The notes beneath the pieces are model-generated. The model was given only the letters and a program-made list of their open reading frames with translations, was not told the DNA's origin and ran no database searches. Source: Salinibacter ruber DSM 13855 (GTDB lineage: Bacteria; Bacteroidota; Rhodothermia; Rhodothermales; Salinibacteraceae). Taken from it: a stretch of DNA of 64,000 nucleotides. The DNA is taken from contig NC_007677.1 of NCBI RefSeq assembly GCF_000013045.1, positions 496,001 through 560,000 of the forward strand, in the 5' to 3' direction. A program made the translations under genes and the position numbers. Positions within the stretch are counted from its first letter, which is position 1. Every line of letters begins with the position of its first letter. Positions 1-9,202 of this stretch are shown in pieces.

Positions 1-1
1 G

Positions 2-1120
2 GGCGTGAAGTCCCTCCCTGAGTTCGCTACTAACGAGGCCAGCACCAATTTACAGGCCGGGCCCAAGCAGTACATCCTGGACGCCACCAAGAAGTGGATG
101 GATCCGGATGGGGACGGCGACCCGTCAGACGGCGTGGACGGGTGGCGGCTCGACGTGGCGGAAGAAGTGCCGGTGGGGTTCTGGCAGGAGTGGAACGCCC
201 ACGTGCGAGAGATTAACCCGGAGGCGTACACGGTGCCCGAGGTGTGGGAGGATGCCTCCGGCTACCTTGAAGAGACGGGCTTCTCGGCCACGATGAACTA
301 CCACGGGTTCGCCTTTCCCCTGAAGGGCTTCCTCGTCGACCACGCGATCGAGCCGTCTCGCTTCGCCGAGCTGTTGCGCGAGCGCCGGGCGGCCCATCCG
401 CCGCGGGTGCGGCGGGGGCTTCAGAACCTGATCGGGTCGCACGACACCCCCCGTCTCGCTACGATGGTGGTGAACCGTGCCGACACGGGCTATGCCCAGC
501 CGGAGCGGTTCGACTACGACAACGGCGCGATCGTGGACCTGCGCAAGAACCCGAACTACAAGGTCCGGGCCCCCACCGCAGAGGAGCGACGCCTCCAGCG
601 GCTCGCGGTGCTCTTCCAGATGACGTACGTCGGCGCGCCGATGGTGTACCACGGCGATGAGGCCGGGATGTGGGGCGCCGACGACCCCGACGACCGGAAG
701 CCCATGGTGTGGCCCGACAAGGACTACGACGTGGAGGATGACCATCCGTACGGCCACGACCGACCGGCCGACCCGGTGGCCTTCAACGAGAATCTGTTCG
801 CGACCTACCGAGACCTCATCTCGCTGCGTCGCGAGCACGAGGCTCTGCGCCGCGGATCCTTCGGTGTGGTGCAGGCCGATGACGCACGGGACATGCTCAC
901 CTACGCTCGCACGCACCCGGCGGACACCGTGCTTGTCACACTCAACCGGAGCGACGCGGCGCACAGTGTGCGTGTGTCCCTCCCGGATTCCCTCCGTCGC
1001 CCCTACGAGATCCTACGGAACGTCCCGAAAAACGCTGCGGCCAGACTCCAGCAGAACGGCACTGTACTGCTTCTGGAAGTTCCGGGTCACACCGGTGTGG
1101 TGATGCGCCCCGATCGGTAG
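2..1120 (+). CDS. GH13 alpha-amylase family enzyme (cyclomaltodextrinase/neopullulanase-like), 5'-truncated
   Basis: This is the C-terminal part of an alpha-glucan hydrolase. The window begins inside the gene, so the true start and the N-terminal part of the barrel are missing. GH13 conserved regions are visible in order: region II GWRLDVAEE with the nucleophile Asp (about residue 48 of the visible part), region III with the acid Glu in PEVWEDASG, and region IV GSHDTPR. The HDTPR form is typical of the cyclomaltodextrinase/neopullulanase subfamily, which cuts cyclodextrins, pullulan or short maltooligosaccharides. The last 80 or so residues resemble the C-terminal beta-sandwich of GH13 enzymes. 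It ends with TAG, 76 bp before a convergent gene. Family is confident; exact substrate is inferred. Confidence 0.85.
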   Translation, partial: GVKSLPEFATNEASTNLQAGPKQYILDATKKWMDPDGDGDPSDGVDGWRLDVAEEVPVGFWQEWNAHVREINPEAYTVPEVWEDASGYLEETGFSATMNYHGFAFPLKGFLVDHAIEPSRFAELLRERRAAHPPRVRRGLQNLIGSHDTPRLATMVVNRADTGYAQPERFDYDNGAIVDLRKNPNYKVRAPTAEERRLQRLAVLFQMTYVGAPMVYHGDEAGMWGADDPDDRKPMVWPDKDYDVEDDHPYGHDRPADPVAFNENLFATYRDLISLRREHEALRRGSFGVVQADDARDMLTYARTHPADTVLVTLNRSDAAHSVRVSLPDSLRRPYEILRNVPKNAAARLQQNGTVLLLEVPGHTGVVMRPDR

Positions 1121-1196
1121 GGGGGCAAAAGGAAGGCGTGGCGGTTCAGCACCGCACGGCGCGGTCCGTCGCCGCACCCGGACACGCGCTGCAAGG

Positions 1197-1652
1197 CTAC
1201 AAGACAGTGTCGAAGATCTGTTGCATATCGGCGCGCATCGGGGCGGGGAGGGACAACGTGGCGTCGCCTACGTGAAGACGAGATCTACTTTGCTCGGCCA
1301 CCGTGAGGAATGTCTCTTGGGACACGTACACCCGGGTGGGGCCCACTTCGTCCTTCCCAGGACGGCTGACGTCCGCAATGGGGAGGGCCTCCTCTCCCAG
1401 AGAGAGCCCGACGGAGTCGGCCCGGCTGATGCCGATGAGGGTGAGGGCCCAGCGGGTCCCGGTCGGGCTCTCGATGCCGACGGCCCGGGCCGACACGTCG
1501 TCGTTCAGGACGTGGGGCGTGATGGTGAGGGTCATCTTCTCCCCGGGGCTCGAGCCTTCGATCGTTTCGATGTTCGAGGACTGCGCAGCGGCCGCGGGGG
1601 CGAGAAGGGCGGCCGCCCCGGCAACCAGAAGAACGAGCAGGCGCTGTATCAT
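1197..1652 (-). CDS. Small secreted protein of unknown function
   Basis: The protein has 151 residues. The start was placed at ATG 1652 because a clean Sec signal peptide follows directly (MIQRLLVLLVAGAAALLAPA, ending AAAQ near residue 24); the longer open frame upstream adds 49 residues that look unlike a protein N-terminus. The mature part is about 125 residues, with beta-type patterning, no cysteines and no motif I recognise. A periplasmic or surface location is predicted. It converges with the GH13 gene and is divergent from the cyclo-ligase-like gene. Function unknown. Confidence 0.6.
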   Translation of the reverse strand: MIQRLLVLLVAGAAALLAPAAAAQSSNIETIEGSSPGEKMTLTITPHVLNDDVSARAVGIESPTGTRWALTLIGISRADSVGLSLGEEALPIADVSRPGKDEVGPTRVYVSQETFLTVAEQSRSRLHVGDATLSLPAPMRADMQQIFDTVL

Positions 1653-1843
1653 GACGAAAGTACGGGATCGGTGACGAAACTCGGATGGGCTGAACGCACA
1701 AGTGGGCCCAGTGTGGCTCTCCTTATGATGTCCGATTTGGATGGGTCCGACCGTGGAGGCCCCTGAACGCCCTGTGACCCGGGGCGTACAACCCCCCACT
1801 ATTCTTCTCCTGCCTCTCTACGCATTGCGCCTAGACGGCCCCG

Positions 1844-2554
1844 ATGGACGTCCGGTTCGACACCAAATCAGCGGCCCGAGAGGCCGTGTGGGATGCGTTG
1901 GAGGACGAGGGGATCGCACGTTTTCCGTTTCCCCCGCACGGCCGCATCCCAAATTTTGAAGGGGCGCCCGCCGCGGCCGAGCGACTGTTCGAAGAGCCGC
2001 CCTTCACAGGGGCCCGCCGCCTCAAGGTCAACCCCGATGCGCCCCAGCGCCACGTGCGGATCGAGGCGTTGCGGCGGGGGTGCGTCGTGTTCGTGCCCAC
2101 GCCGCGCCTGCGTGGCGGGTTCAAGCGGCTCGACCCCGCGTCGATTTCCGACGACGAGACCAAGCCGGCCGCAAGCCTCTCGAAGATGGACCGCTGGGCG
2201 GAGCCGGTCGCCCTCGACGACCTCCCGCCGCTCGACGCAATCGTGACCGGCTCGGTGGCCGTGACGACCGGCGGGCATCGCTGTGGGAAGGGGGAAGGGT
2301 ACAGCGATCTCGAGTACGCGATTTTGCGGGAGCTCGGGCACGACCCGGTCCCGGTGGCGACGACGGTGCATTCCCGCCAACGCGTCGCGTCGGTGCCGAC
2401 CGACCCGCACGACCTGCCCCTCGCCCGGATCGTGACGCCGGAGCAGACGATCGACGTTGCGGATCCGCCCGCGCCGCCGACCGGCATCGACTGGACGGCC
2501 CTCTCGGCGGCGGACCTGGAGGAGATGCCGGTGCTTCGGGAGCTGCGGGGATAG
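1844..2554 (+). CDS. 5-formyltetrahydrofolate cyclo-ligase family protein
   Basis: The protein has 236 residues. Enzymes of this family convert 5-formyl-THF to 5,10-methenyl-THF using ATP, in the cytoplasm. The diagnostic C-terminal glycine loop is present as GKGEGYSDLEYAIL (about residues 147-160), preceded by an IVTGSVAVTTGGHR stretch. The N-terminal KSAAREAVWDALEDEG helix also fits the family. It is slightly longer than the classic 180-200 residue enzymes and resembles the MTHFSD-like/archaeal-type subgroup, so the reaction is likely but not certain. No RBS is evident. The downstream MFS gene begins 123 bp later, so co-transcription is possible. Confidence 0.75.
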   Translation: MDVRFDTKSAAREAVWDALEDEGIARFPFPPHGRIPNFEGAPAAAERLFEEPPFTGARRLKVNPDAPQRHVRIEALRRGCVVFVPTPRLRGGFKRLDPASISDDETKPAASLSKMDRWAEPVALDDLPPLDAIVTGSVAVTTGGHRCGKGEGYSDLEYAILRELGHDPVPVATTVHSRQRVASVPTDPHDLPLARIVTPEQTIDVADPPAPPTGIDWTALSAADLEEMPVLRELRG

Positions 2555-2677
2555 TGCGCATTTCGTATTGCGTATCGCGTCGATTTCTTACGCAATACGC
2601 AACACGGGATCCAGAAAGAACTCGTCCGCACGAAGTCAACATTTTGGATCGATTTCTGCCACTTCTATCTGTCCTTC

Positions 2678-3937
2678 ATGAACGCCAACGACCGCTCCAT
2701 CATTGCGCTCGTGACGACGGGCCACGGGCTGGTCCACACCTACGAGTTGTCGATTCCGATCTTCATGACCGTCTGGCTCGCGGAGCTGGGCGTTGCGGAG
2801 GCGACCCTCGGGGCCGTGGTAGGGGGCGGGTATTTTTTGTTCGGGGCCGGGGCGCTGCCGAGCGGCATCCTCGTGGACCGGTTCGGGTCGCGCCGACTCA
2901 TTGCTTGTGGGCTTGCGGGGATGGGGGCCGCGTTCGTGCTCTTGGGGCTCCTTCCGGGGCTGTGGGGCCTGGGGGCGGCGCTGCTGGCGTGGGGGGCGGC
3001 GGCCAGCGTGTACCACCCCGCCGGGCTCGCCCTCATCAGTACGGGGGTGCGGCAGCGGGGGCGGGCCCTGGCCTACCACGGCATCGCGGGCAACGTGGGC
3101 ATTGCGGGCGGCCCGCTCCTCACGGCCCTCCTGTTGCTCGTGTTCGACTGGGCGACGGTGGCCGTCCTGCTCGGCCTGCCCGGCCTCATCGCGGCGGCCG
3201 GGGCCTGGCGGGCGTCCGTCGACGAGACCGCGGCCGTGGGGCGCCACGACGCAACCGACGGCCCGTCGTCAACGGCCTCGGCGAACCCCGGGCGTCTCAC
3301 GGCGTTGTGGCGGCAGACGCGGCACCTCTTCGCGTCGGGGTTCGCGGGGGTGTTCGTGCTCGTGGCCCTGTCGGGGCTCTACTACCGCGGGGTGCTCACC
3401 TTCCTGCCGGACCTGCTCACGCCCCTCGTAACGGTCGACCTGCCGATCGACGTGTCGGCGGGCCGGTACGTCTACGCCGGCCTCCTGGCGGTGGGCATCG
3501 CGGGGCAGTACGTGGGCGGGCGCTTGTCGGATCGAGGCGGGACGGAGTGGGTCCTTGCCGGCGCACTGGGGCTCCTGTCCCTGGTGGCCGTCGTCTTTTT
3601 GCCGGTGGCCGGAGGGGGGACCGGCGCGCTGCTCGTCGTAAGTGCGGGCCTGGGCTTCGTGCTGTTTCTGGTGCAGCCGCTTTACCAGGCCACGGTGGCC
3701 GAGTACACCCCGCCCGACACGCGCGGGCTGTCCTACGGCTATACGTATCTCGCCGTCTTTGGCATCGGGGCGGCGGGGGCCGCCCTGTCCGGGGGACTGC
3801 TGCAGCTCGCCGGCCCTCCGCTTCTCTTCGGGGCCCTGGCGGGCGTCGCCCTGCTCGGGGCGGGCCTAAGCGCGTGGCTCGCCGTGCGGCGGGCTCAACT
3901 GACCGACCCGGAAGCGGCAACAGGTCTGTCGCCGTGA
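2678..3937 (+). CDS. Major facilitator superfamily transporter
   Basis: The protein has 419 residues and is strongly hydrophobic, with a pattern fitting 12 transmembrane helices and a hydrophilic central loop near residues 180-210. The typical MFS loop 2-3 motif is seen as GILVDRFGSRRL (about residues 68-79), and a second half-motif as GGRLSDRGGTEW (about residues 280-291). The N-terminus (MNANDRSIIALVTTGHGLVH) and the GHGxxHxYE-like segment recall MFS members of the fosmidomycin-resistance/sugar-efflux type, but the substrate cannot be read from sequence. The gene ends about 90 bp before the operator pair in front of the SusC gene. Confidence 0.8.
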   Translation: MNANDRSIIALVTTGHGLVHTYELSIPIFMTVWLAELGVAEATLGAVVGGGYFLFGAGALPSGILVDRFGSRRLIACGLAGMGAAFVLLGLLPGLWGLGAALLAWGAAASVYHPAGLALISTGVRQRGRALAYHGIAGNVGIAGGPLLTALLLLVFDWATVAVLLGLPGLIAAAGAWRASVDETAAVGRHDATDGPSSTASANPGRLTALWRQTRHLFASGFAGVFVLVALSGLYYRGVLTFLPDLLTPLVTVDLPIDVSAGRYVYAGLLAVGIAGQYVGGRLSDRGGTEWVLAGALGLLSLVAVVFLPVAGGGTGALLVVSAGLGFVLFLVQPLYQATVAEYTPPDTRGLSYGYTYLAVFGIGAAGAALSGGLLQLAGPPLLFGALAGVALLGAGLSAWLAVRRAQLTDPEAATGLSP

Positions 3938-4028
3938 TGAGCCCGTCTGGTGTTGAGGGGACGCCACACAACGCCCCTGCGACGTCAGAGCCACGAAGGG
4001 GCAGATCGCTGGTCGATTGCCCCGGCTT

Positions 4029-4040
4029 GGGACCGCTTCC
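4029..4040. promoter_or_regulatory. Putative LacI-family operator, left copy (GGGACCGCTTCC)
   Basis: This 12-bp near-palindrome with a central CG matches the sites at 13262-13273 and 19805-19816. With the copy at 4051-4062 it forms a perfect 14-bp inverted repeat (TTGGGACCGCTTCC / GGAAGCGGTCCCAA, arms 4027-4040 and 4051-4064, 10-bp gap). No T-run follows, so a terminator is unlikely. Confidence 0.6.
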
Positions 4041-4050
4041 AAAAGGAGGT

Positions 4051-4062
4051 GGAAGCGGTCCC
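4051..4062. promoter_or_regulatory. Putative LacI-family operator, right copy (GGAAGCGGTCCC)
   Basis: This is the mirror copy of the site at 4029-4040. Its centre is 22 bp (two helical turns) from the first copy and about 46 bp upstream of the predicted -10 box of the SusC promoter. That is the same spacing as at the two other operator-promoter pairs in the locus. Confidence 0.65.
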
Positions 4063-4078
4063 AAAAGATAACAGTTCC

Positions 4079-4108
4079 TTGATCTGACAGACCCCGTCGG
4101 GGTATCAT
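4079..4108 (+). promoter_or_regulatory. Predicted promoter of the susC-susD genes
   Basis: TTGATC at 4079-4084 and TATCAT at 4103-4108 are separated by 18 bp. They match the sigma-70 consensus at 4 of 6 and 5 of 6 positions. The -35 box begins 17 bp after the right-hand operator. Transcription would start near 4115, leaving a leader of about 119 nt before the ATG at 4234. Confidence 0.5.
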
Positions 4109-4233
4109 GGAAGCGCATCCATCGGACAGGCCGTCGATGCGAAGCAGTAGGTCAACCGAAATCGGACGGTCTGAGACGTCCACGACGCCGTCTCTATTGC
4201 GCTCCCCCCTCACGGACTGCAGGTCACACCGCC

Positions 4234-7200
4234 ATGCCCCCCTTCGTCTCTTCGTATTCGTCTTTTAAGATCGTGTTGACGGCCGTCTTCGGGGTCCTGC
4301 TTGCTTGCGGGCTGCCGGGGGGAGTGCAGGCCGTGCACGCACAGGATTTCGAGGTGACCGGCACCGTCGTGTCCGCCGACAATCAGTCTCCGCTTCCGGG
4401 GGTGAACATTCGAGAGGCGGGCACCAGCCGAGGGACCGTCACAGGCCCGGACGGAGGGTTCAGTCTTGCGGTGGACAGTCCCCAGGACACCCTCACGTTT
4501 TCGTTCATCGGGTACCAGACGAAAACGGTCCCGGTCGACGGGCGCTCAGAGATTCGCGTCGTGCTTGAGACGGAATCACAGGAGCTTGAGGGGGTTGTAG
4601 TGACGGCGCTTGGCATCGAGCGGCAGCAGCGCTCCGTAGGCTACGCGACGAGCAGTATTGAGGCCCAGGACCTCGTGGACGTCACGGAATCCAATCCGGC
4701 GAACTTACTACAGGGAAACGTGCCGGGACTGGTTCTCAGCTCCAATGCGTCCGGTCCGAACTCATCCTCAAGCATCAACATCCGTGGCGTCTCGTCGATT
4801 GCGGGAAATAACGACCCGCTCTTTATCGTGGACGGGGTTCCCATCGACAACACGGTCATTGGAGGGGCTGGCAAGTTTGGCGGTCGGGATGGAGGAAGTG
4901 CGCTGTCAGTAGTAAGTCCGGAGAACATCTCGGACATCTCCGTGCTGAAGGGGGCCGGGGCCGCCGCGCTTTACGGCACCCGGGCCCGAGACGGGGTGGT
5001 ACTGATCACGACGAAGACGGGCCGCACGTCGGCCCCGGGGGAGGTGAGCGTGCAGTACAGCTCCACGGTCACGGCCAAGGATGTTATCAGCGGCTTCTCC
5101 GACTTCCAAAGCCAGTACGGACAAGGCACGCAGGGCCGGGCGCCGTCGAATCAGGACGCGGCGCTCAGCGCCGGTCTTTCGAGTTGGGGAGCCCCGCTTG
5201 GTGAGGTGGACGAGGCTCCTCAGTTTGACGGGACGGTGCGGCCGTATGACGATGTGGCCGACCGACAGGGGTTTTACCGAACAGGACTCTCGCAGCGGCA
5301 CTCGCTGTCGATCAATGCAGGCTTCGAGAACACCTCGCTCCGCTTGTCGGCGTCGCACCAGAACACCGAAGGCGTCGTCCCGAATTCGGGGTACGAGCAG
5401 ACCAACATCAACCTTCGGGGGCAGACCCGACTCGGGGGACTCACGGCCGACGCAAGCGTCACGTACCAGAATGAGCTCACGGACAACCGGACGTTTCTGA
5501 ACGATGCGGCCCGGAATCCGAACTACCTGATCTCGTTTCTGCCGAACAACATTCCCAAAAGCGCCCTGCAGCCGGGTGCGACCGAGGAGGGCGTTGAGAA
5601 GCAATTTACCTCCGACGGGCTTCCGACCAACCCCTACTGGGCCGTCAATGAGCTGGAGGCCGACGACGACAAGGACCGTATTCTCGGAAATGTCAACCTG
5701 AACTACTCGATCAACGACTGGCTTTCCCTACAGGGACAAACGGGGCTCGACTGGTACTCGCTCCGGCGCACGAACGTCGATGCGTTTGGGTCCGCGTTCG
5801 AGCCGGGCGGATCCATGACAGAGGACACCTACCGGGTGTGGGAGAGCAACTCGAAGCTTTTGGCGACCGCGACGCCCTCCCTCACCGATGAGCTTTCGCT
5901 CCGGCTCGACGTGGGGGGCAGTCTGCGACACCGCCAGTTTGAACAGGTGGGCGTCTTCGGGCGAAACTTCAGCATTCCCGACCTAGAGACAATCTCCAAC
6001 ACGGCCAACCCCACTCGCAACTACGACTTCTCGGAGCAGCAAATCCGCTCCTTCTTCGGGTCGGCGTCCTTCACCTACCGAAACTACTTGTTCCTCACGC
6101 TGACGACGCGCAGTGACTGGTCCTCAACCCTTCCGGAGGACAACAATCCATTCGTATACCCGTCGGTAAGCGGAAGCTTCGTCTTCACCGACGCCTTCGA
6201 CCTGCCGGACGCACTGAGCTACGGCAAAGTCCGGGCCTCCTGGGCGGAGATCGGGGGGGATACGGATCCGTACCGGACCAGTCTGACCTATGGCATCATC
6301 GGGCAGCACCAAGGGCAGGCCCTCGAAACGATCACACAGCTGAGCGTCCCCCTGCTCGACCTGAAGCCGACGTCCACGCGAGAGATTGAGCTCGGATTCG
6401 AGACGCAGTTTTTCAACGACCGGTTCGGCGTCGACTTTACCTGGTACCGCCGCAGCACGGTCGACCAGATTCTGGACGTCACCGTGTCGTCGGCGTCAGG
6501 CTACACGGCGCGGACGGCAAACAGCGGCGAGATCCGAAATACAGGCGTGGAGCTGCTCCTGACGTCGATCCCATTCTCGACGGCGGACTGGACCTGGGAT
6601 TCGAGGGTCAACTTCGCGGCGAACCGAAGTCAGGTTGAGTCCCTCGCGCCGGGCCTCGATGTGCGGGTAGGGCCGGAAAACCGGCTGGCCACGGCCAACA
6701 TTGCCCAGGTTGTTGGGCAGCCGGCCAATGCGATTTACGGGAATACGTACGTCCGCGACGATCAGGGCCGCATCGTCCACGGGGAGGACGGACTGCCCCT
6801 GTCGGGAGAAAAAGAAGTGCTGGGCACCGGCGCCCCCGACTGGACGCTCGGCTTCTCGAATACAATCTCCTACCAGAATGTCAGCCTGGACTTTCTGATC
6901 GACGCGAAGTGGGGGGGCAAGGTCTTCTCCGGAACCAACGCCAACGCCTACGGCAACGGCCTCCACAAGGCGACGCTCGACGCCCGGGCGGCCTGTGACG
7001 AGCAAGCTGGCTCAAACGGCCGGTATCCGGAGGACTGCTTTGTTGGAGAAGGCGTGATCGGCAGCGTTAACGGCGAGGGGGAGGTCACCGTCGACCGCCA
7101 GAACGATGTCGGCGTTCGGCCCTCCGAGTACTACGGACGGATCTCCGGGGAGATTGCCGAGGAGTTCGTCTACGACGCCAACTTCATCAAGCTCCGCCAG

Positions 7201-7419
7201 CTCCGGTTGAGCTACGACCTCCCGAGCAGCGTGATGAGCCGTGTGCCGGTGCGTAGTGCGAGCGTTTCGGTGGTAGGCCGAAACCTGTTTTATCTGTACG
7301 ACTCGGTACCGAATATCAGTCCCGAGTCGAGTTACAACAGCGAAGCCACGCCGGGCTTCGAGCAGGCGGGCGTTCCGCAGTCGCGCAGTATTGGTGCATC
7401 GGTCAATCTCCGGTTCTGA
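4234..7419 (+). CDS. SusC/RagA-family TonB-linked outer membrane protein
   Basis: The protein has 1061 residues, the usual length for SusC-type oligosaccharide porins. Order of parts: signal peptide (1-37, ending AVHAQ), a CarboxypepD-regulatory-like domain (about 38-122, with GTVVSADNQSPLPGVNI), the plug with its characteristic ELEGVVVTALG entry and DGVPIDN, then a 22-strand type beta-barrel ending in an aromatic C-terminal residue (SVNLRF). It imports oligosaccharides across the outer membrane, powered by TonB, as a complex with the SusD lipoprotein encoded 55 bp downstream. The promoter and double operator upstream suggest control by the local LacI-type regulator. The substrate is inferred from the neighbouring GH20 and NagZ-type enzymes to be a GlcNAc-containing oligosaccharide. 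Confidence 0.93.
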   Translation: MPPFVSSYSSFKIVLTAVFGVLLACGLPGGVQAVHAQDFEVTGTVVSADNQSPLPGVNIREAGTSRGTVTGPDGGFSLAVDSPQDTLTFSFIGYQTKTVPVDGRSEIRVVLETESQELEGVVVTALGIERQQRSVGYATSSIEAQDLVDVTESNPANLLQGNVPGLVLSSNASGPNSSSSINIRGVSSIAGNNDPLFIVDGVPIDNTVIGGAGKFGGRDGGSALSVVSPENISDISVLKGAGAAALYGTRARDGVVLITTKTGRTSAPGEVSVQYSSTVTAKDVISGFSDFQSQYGQGTQGRAPSNQDAALSAGLSSWGAPLGEVDEAPQFDGTVRPYDDVADRQGFYRTGLSQRHSLSINAGFENTSLRLSASHQNTEGVVPNSGYEQTNINLRGQTRLGGLTADASVTYQNELTDNRTFLNDAARNPNYLISFLPNNIPKSALQPGATEEGVEKQFTSDGLPTNPYWAVNELEADDDKDRILGNVNLNYSINDWLSLQGQTGLDWYSLRRTNVDAFGSAFEPGGSMTEDTYRVWESNSKLLATATPSLTDELSLRLDVGGSLRHRQFEQVGVFGRNFSIPDLETISNTANPTRNYDFSEQQIRSFFGSASFTYRNYLFLTLTTRSDWSSTLPEDNNPFVYPSVSGSFVFTDAFDLPDALSYGKVRASWAEIGGDTDPYRTSLTYGIIGQHQGQALETITQLSVPLLDLKPTSTREIELGFETQFFNDRFGVDFTWYRRSTVDQILDVTVSSASGYTARTANSGEIRNTGVELLLTSIPFSTADWTWDSRVNFAANRSQVESLAPGLDVRVGPENRLATANIAQVVGQPANAIYGNTYVRDDQGRIVHGEDGLPLSGEKEVLGTGAPDWTLGFSNTISYQNVSLDFLIDAKWGGKVFSGTNANAYGNGLHKATLDARAACDEQAGSNGRYPEDCFVGEGVIGSVNGEGEVTVDRQNDVGVRPSEYYGRISGEIAEEFVYDANFIKLRQLRLSYDLPSSVMSRVPVRSASVSVVGRNLFYLYDSVPNISPESSYNSEATPGFEQAGVPQSRSIGASVNLRF

Positions 7420-7474
7420 CTGCGGGCCCACCCCGACCTCCTCTACTCTCCCCCTTACTCCATATACTCCCGCC

Positions 7475-9100
7475 ATGCCGTTTCTGACTCGCTCGCGAAT
7501 TGCTCGTGTTGCTTCCCTCCTCTCCGCCGGAGTGCTGGCACTCGTCCTCCTGTCCTGTGATGGGGTAGGGGACTTCGGGGACACGAACGAGGACCCCACG
7601 ACCGCCAATGATCCGAATCCGGACCTGGAGTTCACAACGCTCCAGCTCGGGGTCTCTGGGAGCCGGTTTGATATGTGGCGCACGAATCTGATCTACACGA
7701 TGCCGATCGTGCAGCATATCGCAAACCCGGGCTTCTACGCGGGCAATTTCAACCAGTACGTGGGGGCCTGGTCGGCGTCCTTCTTCGACACGCGGTACGG
7801 GGGAGGGCCCAATGGGTCGAATTTTCTCCGCACCGTCACCAACGCCGAGACCCTCATCAGCGAGCTTGAAGGAAAGCCTCGTCAGGTTAATCGGCTGGCG
7901 GCCACCCGCATCATGCGTGTGCTCACGTTTCAACGTCTCACTGATGTCTACGGGGACGTTCCGTACTTCGACGCAGGAAAGGGCGCGCTGGAGGGCGAAT
8001 TCACGCCCCACTACACACGCCAGGACAGCATTTATATGGACCTGCACGATGAGCTCCGGGCGGCGGTCGATCAGTTCGACGCATCGCAACCCACGTTTGG
8101 AGGTGCAGATCTATTCTTCAACGGCAGCATCGAGCAGTGGAAACGATTCGCCAACTCGCTGCAGTTGCGCCTGGCCCTCCGTGTCGTGAAGGTGCGGCCG
8201 GACCTGGCGCAGAGCTGGGCCGAGGAGGCGGTCAACGCCGACGGGGGGGTCATGCAGAGTGTCGAAGATGATGCCTACGTGCCTCACCAATCGGGGCCGT
8301 CGGGCGGTCCGGCGGGCTTCAATACGAACGCCCACAGTGAGGTCATGCAGAGCTTCCCGGGACAGTGGCTCAGCGAGACGTTCGTGGATTGGATGAAGGA
8401 TAAAAGCGACCCCCGTCTCACCGAGTATGGAGCGCTCGCTCCGGGGGGGCTCGACAGTGCACTGGTTGAGGATCCGGCCCAGCAGCGCGGTATGCCCAAC
8501 GGGTTTGATAACAACGAGCTCGCGGCGAGCAACGAGTACACCGACGACCTAGACCAGTACACGCGCATCCACCCGAACCTTCGGGACCGAAACGATCCGA
8601 TGTTCTTCCAGACCTACGCGGAGGTGGAGCTGATGCTCGCCGAGGCGGCGGTGCGGGGCTGGAACGTGCCCGGATCGGCGGAGGCCCACTACGAAGCAGG
8701 GGTGCGGGCGGCCATGAACTATATCACCCGGTACGGAGAGAACACGAGCGTGAGCGATTCGGAGATCACCCAGTATCTTTCCGACAATTCTCTCCCGAGC
8801 GGACGAGAAGCGCGCCTGCGGGCGATCAACAACCAGTACTGGGCGGCGACCTTCCTCAATGGAATCGAGTCCTGGTCAAACTGGCGTCGGTCGGGCTATC
8901 CGGAACTGACTCCTGCTCCGGAGGAAGGGGACACCGGCGGCCAGTTCATTCGGCGTCTGGACTATCCACAGGGCGAGAGGGACCTCAATGGCGATAACTA
9001 CCAGGAGGCCCGTGAGCGGCAGAACATCACGCAGTCGAACCGCCTCACGGCGCGGGTGTGGTGGGACTGTGGGGCGTACGCCGACCAGTGCGCCGAATGA
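7475..9100 (+). CDS. SusD/RagB-family surface glycan-binding lipoprotein
   Basis: The protein has 541 residues. ATG 7475 was chosen because it is followed by a lipoprotein signal peptide with lipobox LVLLSC (Cys about residue 28). The mature protein looks like the SusD-like_2 group (TNEDPTTANDPNPD near the N-terminus, then SusD-type TPR helices, for example RIMRVLTFQRLTDVYGDVPY and YAEVELMLAEAAVRGW). It sits on the cell surface as the lid of the SusC porin and captures oligosaccharide. It is 55 bp downstream of the SusC gene and followed by a strong terminator hairpin, so susC-susD form a discrete transcription unit. Confidence 0.92.
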   Translation: MPFLTRSRIARVASLLSAGVLALVLLSCDGVGDFGDTNEDPTTANDPNPDLEFTTLQLGVSGSRFDMWRTNLIYTMPIVQHIANPGFYAGNFNQYVGAWSASFFDTRYGGGPNGSNFLRTVTNAETLISELEGKPRQVNRLAATRIMRVLTFQRLTDVYGDVPYFDAGKGALEGEFTPHYTRQDSIYMDLHDELRAAVDQFDASQPTFGGADLFFNGSIEQWKRFANSLQLRLALRVVKVRPDLAQSWAEEAVNADGGVMQSVEDDAYVPHQSGPSGGPAGFNTNAHSEVMQSFPGQWLSETFVDWMKDKSDPRLTEYGALAPGGLDSALVEDPAQQRGMPNGFDNNELAASNEYTDDLDQYTRIHPNLRDRNDPMFFQTYAEVELMLAEAAVRGWNVPGSAEAHYEAGVRAAMNYITRYGENTSVSDSEITQYLSDNSLPSGREARLRAINNQYWAATFLNGIESWSNWRRSGYPELTPAPEEGDTGGQFIRRLDYPQGERDLNGDNYQEARERQNITQSNRLTARVWWDCGAYADQCAE

Positions 9101-9139
9101 GCTCGGGGGGGCTACCGTTTCCGCCGAGAAAACCACAGG

Positions 9140-9167
9140 GGAGGGCCTACGCGGGCCCTCCTTTTTT
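9140..9167 (+). terminator. Rho-independent terminator after the susD gene
   Basis: The 8-bp stem GGAGGGCC (9140-9147) and GGCCCTCC (9154-9161) encloses a 6-nt loop and is followed directly by six T residues. It lies only 35 bp before the GH20 start codon, so GH20 expression probably depends on read-through or on a promoter overlapping the hairpin. Confidence 0.8.
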
Positions 9168-9202
9168 CTTTGCTTGTTTTCCGCCTGCGCTTCGCCCGCT
9201 CC

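Noticed and set aside
4027-4064. Perfect inverted repeat read as a terminator of the MFS gene
   Set aside because: No T-run follows on either strand. The half-sites recur singly before two other genes in the locus, so an operator pair is the better reading.
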